Assembly: GCA_032353305.1 (NCBI GenBank)
Contig: JAUCNG010113323.1
Coordinates: 1-13,731, forward strand
DNA: 13,731 nucleotides
Direction: 5' to 3'
Origin: Cephalothrix spiralis
Taxonomy: Eukaryota > Nemertea > Palaeonemertea > Archinemertea > Cephalotrichidae
The translations under genes were made by a program, and so were the position numbers. This document shows positions 10,601 through 13,731 of this stretch, one piece after another. The notes below the pieces were generated by a model, which saw nothing but the letters and a program-made list of their open reading frames with translations, was not told the origin of the DNA and made no database searches. Numbering within the stretch: the first letter of the stretch is position 1; every line of letters starts with the position of its first letter.

Positions 10601-13600
10601 ACAACGGAAAATCGATGTACATGTACAATAATTGAATATTTCACCGATCGTTTGCTCTTATAATCCTTATAACTCAATTGCTTTAAATCGTTTGAAAAAG
10701 TTCCGGTATTAACATCGGTTGTTGCGCTATAAAAATTCAAAGCGCTGAAATGATGATGATAAAATCAAGATGGCGGCCAAAAAATGTAACTTTGGTTCTC
10801 TACCAAAGGTTTTTTGAGCCCCGGAACTAGCATCGGCAAAAAGACTAATATGTATAACCTTATTCAGTACTTTCTCTCTTTATAGACGAGACTTGAAGCT
10901 TTAAATCAGATTTGTGAGATGCTTTCAACCGGAGAGGAGAAAGTTGGCACTTGTAAATCAGTCACTGCTTTGTTGCCGTCAGCTCATCTGTATTTTTTGG
11001 CTGGTTGTTTTGGAATGATGCTAATCACTGGTGACCCTCACTTTGAAACCGTTCTCCATCATTATCAGGTAAGATTTACAAAAGCGCCGATCAAAAGAGG
11101 AGAAGAAAATTGAACCTCTGAATGATTCCCTTGGCGAAGTGCGCCGTGCATGGTAACTTAAGAATAGCGCATTCTTCGATCCATTTGGCAATCGTAGGGC
11201 AAGTTACTTATTTTCTTTTATTTTGCTTTAATTGTTTAGAGTTAATAATTCTCGTCGTTCAAAGTGCATTTGATGGCCCTTCCCTCTTGGGGAATTCGTT
11301 TGACTGGTTGATTATCAGTGTCCCCTTAACAAATCATCTGTGCAGTCTTTGACCACCTGATATTTTCCAAGAGCCTCGAACTTAGAACATTAAAACATTA
11401 TGACTTAAAATTAAATAAGTACCGTATCTATGTTTTTTATGCTTCATTATTTTTCTGCTTGCTAGAGATTTTCCTTGTTGACAATAATTCAATGACGCCC
11501 ATCAAAACACTAAAGTAACAACTATATTATTCTCTTTTTCAAAGGAAAGTATTACGTCAGCAAATTTTAAAACGCAGCAAGAAATTCTGTTAGTTGTTCA
11601 CCAAATTTATCAACGATTTGTTGGAGCCTTAGATATAATTGAAAAGTCACAATTAATCGGAAAAGGTAAATATTTGGTAACAAATTTTGTTAAAAGACTT
11701 GAAAATCATTTATAAGTGTTTTTAAGCTGTGGTAAATTGGAAAAGATTTAGTAAATCCTTACGATTTCTTTTTATTCTGCGCGATCGTTTTCGATTTCGA
11801 GCAGTATTGGCAATAAAATAGCTGCGGAGTTACTTGCGGAGTTTGCGGAGTTACTAACTCAACTAAATCTCTCGCAAAGTGATTTCCTAGAGTTCAGTCT
11901 ACATCATTAATCAAAAGTTGCGGTTAGCGAGGAGTAGGTGTAGACAAGTTTTGAAAATCAACATCGAATCAATGAGTAGCTAACAACAAACTATGTTAAT
12001 TGATTTTGTATAGGTGTTTTTTTATTTAAAAAAATAGTGATCGACCAATCATATTGATTTTAGGGCAGGGGTGAATATTTATCATGGGAAATTTAAAAGG
12101 ATTCCCTAACACTGGTTAAGATGAATCTCTTCTAGAAAAAACACCTTGGGGGCAAAAATGCAATTTTGATTGATCTTCATTATCTATGACCTTTGCAGAC
12201 GGGTTCAGCAAATATGATAAAGGGTCATATTGGGGAGGTCTGTTTTACGGATTACGATATAAATTTAGGCCATTTTACGTATTACGCTATAGATTTAGGC
12301 CCTAATACGGATTATGTTAAGGAAAAACTTTGGGTCTTTTACGTTTTACGTGAGAGAGAAAAACGTTTTACGTTAAATTTTTGTCCTTTTACGTTTTACG
12401 CAAAGAAGAAAAAAGTTTACGTCATACTTTTTAGTGCCAAGGAATCGCTGAACGTAAGTGAAGAGGCATATTTACGTTTTACGGTTTTCGTTTACGATAG
12501 AATGTCATTTGATGGTTTCGTTTACTATGTAATGCCATTTTACGCTTTACGTTTACGTAAAATGACATTTTAGATCATTTTCCGCTCTACGGGGGATTTT
12601 ACGTTATACGTTATCGATTTAGGCACTTAATACGGATTACGCTCTATATTTAGGCCTTTTTATGGACCAAACTGCCATTTTACGGATTACGATATACCCT
12701 AATATGACCCTCATGATAATATGAAGCGGAGTATTTTTAAACAATTATTTCCTTGTGATTTAGTTATTTTCCGCGTGACATGAACAATGTATTCAGATTA
12801 GAATGTCGGATCTTTTAATTTCTGATAACAGTTAATAATAATTATTTTTTCTACATTTTATTTCAGCTACGAAAGAAAAGCTTCTATTGACAACAGTATT
12901 TGCTCTAAGCGTAAAGTATCAACCAGTGGATATATGCTTAGCAACCGTATGTGGAATGCTACCCTTACTGTCTAAACTTTGTGGTTCCCCTGTTTTTAGA
13001 GCTTATACTCTATCACCATTATTCGCTCATCAAGGTCAACTTAATCTTGGAAACATACTCAGCATTTCAAGTCTTCATTTATTGCAAATATTAGCTTTAA
13101 CAGCTAGGTAATTATACAATCTATATTTTACTTATTAAATAATATCTTAATGATACGTTAGTATTTTTTTTCAACAAGGCTCAGCGAAGTTTACATTAAA
13201 AACAAGAGTGCCTCGTACATGTGCACAGTGACAAATCATAGTTAATATTCTTGCTATGGAGATGTTCTTCCCTGGTAACAGTCTAAAGAAGAATTACTTA
13301 AAGTCTAGAGCGCACGGAGCGATTTCTGTTGCCATATAATTCGCACTCAAAATTGAACATGTTTAATTCTGACCTTAAAAATTTATCATTTTTATTTTTG
13401 AAATGTTCGCGCGTGACCAAAGTCCCTTCGTATGGGATGAAGCAGAACATAACCGATTTGAACCGATCATCAAAAGTAATTCATGCCGCACTTTTCATTT
13501 TATATGACGTCACTGGACGTGTTTTGTACGTGCGATAATAAGCGATGAAAAAATTTAAATTTAAAAAAAATTCTATCCAAAACATTAGTTTAAATTATAC

Positions 13601-13731
13601 TTCAAAATTTAAAAAATAATATTAGAAGAGAATCAGTAAATAATTTCAAATATCTTATTCATTTCTTATTTTACAGTACCTATGCCAATAAAGTTTCATC
13701 TGACGTAATAGAATCCGTGGTTTCACTTTTG
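1543..13731 (+). CDS. HERC1: HERC1-like giant E3 ubiquitin ligase, internal part, 10 exons (5' and 3' ends outside window)
   Basis: Ten exons join into a single open frame of 409 codons, 1228 coding bases in 12.2 kb. All nine introns begin GT, end AG and keep phase (1,1,1,0,1,0,0,1,2). HERC1 is a cytosolic and Golgi-associated ligase of about 4,900 residues in vertebrates, with two RCC1-like domains, SPRY, WD40 repeats and a C-terminal HECT domain that transfers ubiquitin. None of those domains is here. The 409 residues correspond to the helical linker after the first RCC1 block and before SPRY. Identification rests on remembered similarity to human HERC1: AMEHQQIRAETRLEALNQI against AMEQQQLRAELRLEALHQI, YFLAGCFGM against QFLAGCFGL, shared LHHYQ, FALSVKYQPVDICLA against FALSVHYQPVDVSLA, and LLQILALTASTYANK against LLQILAITTGTYADK. 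The order is collinear across five exons, so orthology is likely; HERC2 or another large HERC is less likely. Introns are loaded with mobile elements, but every exon is intact. Confidence 0.88.
2273..2560 (+). mobile_element. tRNA-derived SINE
   Basis: The head (2273-2340) looks like a decayed tRNA: RNA polymerase III A box TGGTAGAGCGTC at 2284-2295 and B box AGTTCGAGACC at 2319-2329, 34 bases apart from start to start as in tRNAs. A body of about 220 bases follows, with the block TGCCTCCTGGGTGGCTC at 2385-2401, shared with a second copy near 7475. The GC content is higher than in surrounding intron. The tRNA head has poor acceptor-stem pairing, so this is not a working tRNA. The 3' end and target duplication are not clear; 2560 is an estimate. 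The long minus-strand ORF over this region is an artefact of the repeat. Confidence 0.75.
3742..4070. repeat. Three degenerate tandem repeats with a GTACCCGGTAC core
   Basis: A related segment recurs three times: CCTGTACCCACGGTGTAGAA at 3742, CCCATACCCGGTACAGAA at 3922 and CCTGTACCCGGTACAGAA at 4048. The second and third copies also match upstream (3867-3944 against 4000-4070; both contain CATAG, a T-rich stretch and a GCGCAAA block). The interval ATCAATSTATGCTSGG also recurs at 3787 and 3976. This looks like an old tandem duplication within the intron, or fragments of one repeat family. GTACCCGGTAC is nearly palindromic. No coding potential seen. Confidence 0.5.
4459..4670 (-). pseudogene. 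Antisense coding-like terminal exon or gene fragment of unknown family
   Basis: On the minus strand, a pyrimidine-rich acceptor (TTTGTATGCCTATTCATAG) precedes an open stretch of 69 codons plus TAG. It includes SEIIERLNDNRDQFVFDIKK, then VFSLLDFTRYRLITSVPPYV and ends LRFQKGVEKRRC. Amino-acid composition and mixed third-base codon use look protein-coding, unlike the other short ORFs here. About 25 bases after the stop lies AATAAA (minus strand, near 4428-4433), a polyadenylation signal. I do not recognise the family. It may be the last exon of a nested gene, a transposon or retrocopy fragment, or chance. The lack of any visible upstream exon favours a fragment, hence the pseudogene call. Confidence 0.3.
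5220..5327 (+). CDS. HERC1: HERC1 exon 2 of window
   Basis: The acceptor is GCAACATTTTCAG and the donor is GACG|GTAAG. The exon is 108 nt and symmetric (phase 1 to 1). It encodes residues 52-86, starting EPEWPKPEIKKSLNEICKMI, with a hydrophobic helix KKCCFLLIAVQTVLD. This corresponds to the human HERC1 block CNSVIHRCALLLLGVSPVI. The hydrophobic stretch is too short and too broken to call a membrane segment and more likely packs as a solenoid helix. In human HERC1, as I recall it, the linker between this block and the previous one is longer, so the insertion is vertebrate-specific or this lineage has lost it. Confidence 0.85.
5328..7020 (+). other. HERC1: HERC1 intron 2 of window
   Basis: This is a 1.7-kb phase-1 intron, AT-rich, without recognised genes. 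Two similar motifs, ACAGTGTGTCCCCAAAAAAG at 6223 and ACAGTGTGTTCCACAAAAAG at 6928, are in the same orientation and resemble mariner/Tc-type transposon ends, but no inverted partner is visible. A small palindrome AGCTCCTCCTAAGGAGCT sits at 5609-5626. Nothing else stands out. Confidence 0.6.
7021..7077 (+). CDS. HERC1: HERC1 exon 3 of window (short linker exon)
   Basis: The acceptor is TTTTTTCTCTAG and the donor is GAAG|GTAAGA. This is a 57-nt phase 1-1 exon encoding GEPEGVKSENVGKGYQDYEG, with codons split at both borders. The peptide is hydrophilic, rich in Gly and Glu, and has no recognisable motif; a disordered linker is the natural reading. It is supported by good splice sites on both sides and by phase matching exons 2 and 4. 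Because it is symmetric, it could be skipped without shifting the frame. It is weakly conserved, so support is lower than for the flanking helical exons. Confidence 0.72.
7078..7615 (+). other. HERC1: HERC1 intron 3 of window
   Basis: This 538-bp phase-1 intron has a GTAAGA donor and a TTCTTCCAG acceptor. Its only notable content is the decayed second SINE copy near 7415-7535. Confidence 0.65.
7415..7535 (+). mobile_element. Truncated, decayed copy of the same tRNA-derived SINE
   Basis: A degenerate A-box-like GGCTAGACGTC and a B-box-like CGATCGAGACTC appear close together, implying an internal deletion of the tRNA head. They are followed by TGCCTCCTTGGTGGCTC at 7477-7493, which differs by one base from the block in the copy at 2385. 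Further shared pieces follow in the same order: GACGCT at 7515 (2425 in the other copy), and GTAAATAGA, matching CTAAATAGA. Both copies are in gene orientation. Confidence 0.6.
7616..7656 (+). CDS. HERC1: HERC1 exon 4 of window (41-nt small exon)
   Basis: The acceptor is TTGTTTTCTTCCAG and the donor is AAG|GTAAAT. The exon enters in phase 1 and leaves in phase 0. It encodes the rest of a split Gly followed by ANGASDESEKVYK, a polar, probably disordered linker with possible Ser phosphorylation sites (inference). At 41 nt it is too short to be found by coding statistics; the evidence is its strong splice sites and its phase, which links exon 3 to exon 5 without a stop. It is itself asymmetric, but exons 4 and 5 together total 99 nt and are symmetric. 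Confidence 0.7.
7657..8603 (+). other. HERC1: HERC1 intron 4 of window
   Basis: This is a 947-bp phase-0 intron. It holds two near-identical 33-base direct repeats and, between them, a GC-richer segment at about 8090-8350 that is open on both strands. That segment has no recognised protein family and looks like an inserted repeat rather than a gene. Confidence 0.6.
7843..8518 (+). repeat. Pair of 33-base direct repeats flanking a 610-bp segment
   Basis: GTACTCCTTGGCAGGCTTGT continues into AGATAGATAATGA at 7843-7875. The same 33 bases recur at 8486-8518 with one change (CTCC to CCCC). The arrangement could be short terminal direct repeats of an inserted element, a long target duplication, or two fragments of one repeat family. 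The segment between includes a GC-rich block (8090-8350) unlike the AT-rich flanks. It is not an obvious LTR: I see no polypurine tract or primer site, and the ends are not TG..CA. Confidence 0.6.
8604..8661 (+). CDS. HERC1: HERC1 exon 5 of window
   Basis: The acceptor is TTTTCTTTTCTTTTAG and the donor is TTCAA|GTAAGA. The 58-nt exon runs from phase 0 to phase 1 and encodes QQVLSEKLYYHVVASGWNS plus the first base of a split Ser codon. The sequence is helical then aromatic, with no named motif. The poly-pyrimidine tract before it is the strongest in the window. It leads directly into the Ser-rich start of the next exon. I cannot align it confidently to a specific human HERC1 segment, which is divergent and Ser-rich here. 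Confidence 0.75.
9057..9701. mobile_element. Mariner-like MITE with 42-bp inverted repeats and TA duplication
   Basis: The left end CAAGGGTTGATTAAAAAGTT and the inverse of the right end CGAGGCTTGAATGGAAAGTT belong to 42-base terminal repeats (9057-9098 and 9660-9701) that match at 37 positions. The inner 28 bases, AAAGTTCTCGGCCTG through GAAGGAGT, are identical. A TA dinucleotide flanks both ends (9055-9056 and 9702-9703), the target duplication of the Tc1/mariner superfamily; the terminal GTTGATTAAAAAGTTC style is also mariner-like. The 645-bp body has no intact transposase. It includes a degenerate TGTCGA-spaced array at 9419-9510. The ORF overlapping the right end is spurious. Confidence 0.87.
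9419..9510 (+). repeat. Degenerate CTGTCGA repeat array inside the MITE
   Basis: TGTCGA occurs about five times in 90 bases (near 9419, 9441, 9462, 9484 and 9496), each followed by an AT-rich stretch such as TTGTAAATTTT. Spacing is about 12-22 bases. Copies further left (GCTGTCGAGGCTGTC near 9340) suggest the array was longer. It may reflect internal expansion of the element. Confidence 0.5.
10119..10330 (+). CDS. HERC1: HERC1 exon 6 of window, conserved helical region
   Basis: The acceptor is CATTCTTAG and the donor is GAG|GTAAGA. The exon enters in phase 1, gives 70 full codons (residues 140-209) and leaves in phase 0. It starts with a polar stretch SSRSPHPSLHGQLSLPQ, continues through an acidic helix LDESWENYLKEVSGELVEFL, and ends in the conserved block ILLRAMEHQQIRAE. 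That last block matches the human HERC1 motif IIAMEQQQLRAE and is one of the main anchors for identification. The DESWENYL segment likely equals the human SLSDSWARLKHSRDWL region. Confidence 0.9.
10331..10885 (+). other. HERC1: HERC1 intron 6 of window
   Basis: This 555-bp phase-0 intron has no recognised element. A minus-strand ORF at 10540-10740 has no protein-like features and is taken as chance. Confidence 0.65.
10886..11068 (+). CDS. HERC1: HERC1 exon 7 of window, conserved helical region
   Basis: The acceptor is CTCTCTTTATAG and the donor is CAG|GTAAGA. The exon is 183 nt, phase 0 to 0, with 61 codons (residues 210-270). It starts TRLEALNQICEMLSTGEEKV, equal to human RLEALHQILVLLSGMEEKG, and continues with AHLYFLAGCFGM and FETVLHHYQ. 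These are strong HERC1 signatures. The spacing between LAGCFG and LHHYQ is similar to that in human. The exon is symmetric, but its conservation argues against routine skipping. Confidence 0.92.
11069..11544 (+). other. HERC1: HERC1 intron 7 of window
   Basis: This 476-bp phase-0 intron has nothing recognisable beyond splice signals. A 76-codon plus-strand ORF here (11122-11352) lacks family resemblance and is taken as chance. Confidence 0.65.
11545..11665 (+). CDS. HERC1: HERC1 exon 8 of window, conserved helical region
   Basis: The acceptor is CTTTTTCAAAG and the donor is AAAAG|GTAAAT. The exon begins in phase 0, gives 40 codons (residues 271-310) and leaves one base (phase 1). It encodes ESITSANFKTQQEILLVVHQ followed by IYQRFVGALDIIEKSQLIGK. 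This matches the human HERC1 pattern IRAAKRNIQIEIQVAVHKIYQQLSATLE in register, including the diagnostic I.Q-type helix and VH.IYQ. The acceptor tract is shorter than those of the other introns but has a clear pyrimidine run. Confidence 0.9.
11666..12866 (+). other. HERC1: HERC1 intron 8 of window
   Basis: This 1.2-kb phase-1 intron holds the TTTACG-filled element at 12220-12712. The left part is AT-rich and includes a small local duplication, TTGCGGAGTT beside CTGCGGAGTT near 11821-11852. No other element seen. Confidence 0.65.
12220..12712. mobile_element. Inverted-repeat element filled with TTTACG repeats
   Basis: The left end AGGGTCATATTGGGG (12221) is inverse to the right end CCCTAATATGACCCT (12697-12711), with 14 of 15 matches. 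ATGATAA lies immediately outside the left end (12214-12220) and one base beyond the right end (12713-12719), which looks like a 7-8 bp target duplication. Between are at least 15 copies of TTTACG, often as TTTTACGTTTTACG or TTTTACGGATTACG, plus repeated GATTTAGGC. No transposase is encoded; the 126-codon ORF at 12193-12573 is simply the repeat read through. The superfamily is unknown. Confidence 0.7.
12867..13107 (+). CDS. HERC1: HERC1 exon 9 of window, most conserved block
   Basis: The acceptor is CATTTTATTTCAG and the donor is GCTAG|GTAATT. The 241-nt exon enters in phase 1 and leaves in phase 2, giving residues 312-390. It encodes TKEKLLLTTVFALSVKYQPV, then DICLATVCGMLPLLSKLCGS, and ends ISSLHLLQILALTA. 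The VFALSVxYQPVDxxLA motif and the LLQILA motif are nearly identical to human HERC1 as I remember it. The hydrophobic helices resemble an alpha-solenoid rather than membrane spans. It is the longest and best supported exon here. Confidence 0.93.
13108..13676 (+). other. HERC1: HERC1 intron 9 of window
   Basis: This 569-bp phase-2 intron is AT-rich and has no element that I can identify. Confidence 0.65.
13677..13731 (+). CDS. HERC1: HERC1 exon 10 of window, cut by window end
   Basis: The acceptor is TTCTTATTTTACAG. The first base completes the Ser codon split from exon 9 (AG|T), and 18 codons follow to the last base of the window without a stop. The peptide STYANKVSSDVIESVVSLL matches the human segment GTYADKLSPKVVQSLLDLL in register, which confirms the join across the preceding intron. 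The exon's donor site lies beyond the window. Confidence 0.9.

Noticed and set aside
12193-12573. 126-codon plus-strand ORF
   Set aside because: It is the read-through of TTTACG repeats in the intron 8 element and starts outside it, so it is not a gene.
12240-12700. CRISPR-like array
   Set aside because: TTTACG repeats are short, irregularly spaced and lack unique spacers; the genome is eukaryotic.

Overview
The window is a piece of an animal (metazoan) nuclear genome, most likely an AT-rich invertebrate. It has canonical GT-AG introns with pyrimidine-rich acceptors, very short exons in long AT-rich introns, and several decayed eukaryotic transposons. There is no bacterial organisation: no operons, no Shine-Dalgarno-led ORFs. 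The exact phylum cannot be read from the sequence.

One gene explains the conserved coding signal. Ten plus-strand exons (1543-1694, 5220-5327, 7021-7077, 7616-7656, 8604-8661, 10119-10330, 10886-11068, 11545-11665, 12867-13107, 13677-13731) join in one open frame of 409 codons with matching splice phases at all nine junctions. The protein matches an internal part of HERC1, the giant HECT- and RCC1-repeat E3 ubiquitin ligase. Diagnostic short blocks are AMEHQQIRAETRLEALNQI, YFLAGCFGM, LHHYQ, VFALSVKYQPVDICLA and LLQILALTASTYANK. The gene enters from the left and leaves at the right, so both ends are missing. None of the RCC1, SPRY, WD40 or HECT domains lies here; this is the helical linker region between the N-terminal RCC1 repeats and the SPRY domain.

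The introns carry the rest. The upstream intron (1-1542) holds a pair of NRF1-like palindromes and a CAGGG-ended inverted-repeat element with five copies of a 16-base internal motif (983-1445). The 3.5-kb intron 1 holds a tRNA-derived SINE (about 2273-2560), a degenerate triple repeat (3742-4070) and a coding-like antisense ORF with a splice acceptor and a polyadenylation signal (4459-4670). Intron 3 has a second, decayed copy of the same SINE family (about 7415-7535). In intron 4, two 33-base direct repeats flank a GC-richer insert (7843-8518). Intron 5 contains a mariner-like MITE with 42-base inverted repeats and TA target duplication (9057-9701). Intron 8 contains an unusual inverted-repeat element filled with TTTACG repeats (about 12220-12712).

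I see no defence system, CRISPR array, rRNA or functional tRNA. The most unusual items are the TTTACG-filled element, the two MITEs, the SINE family and the antisense ORF in intron 1.
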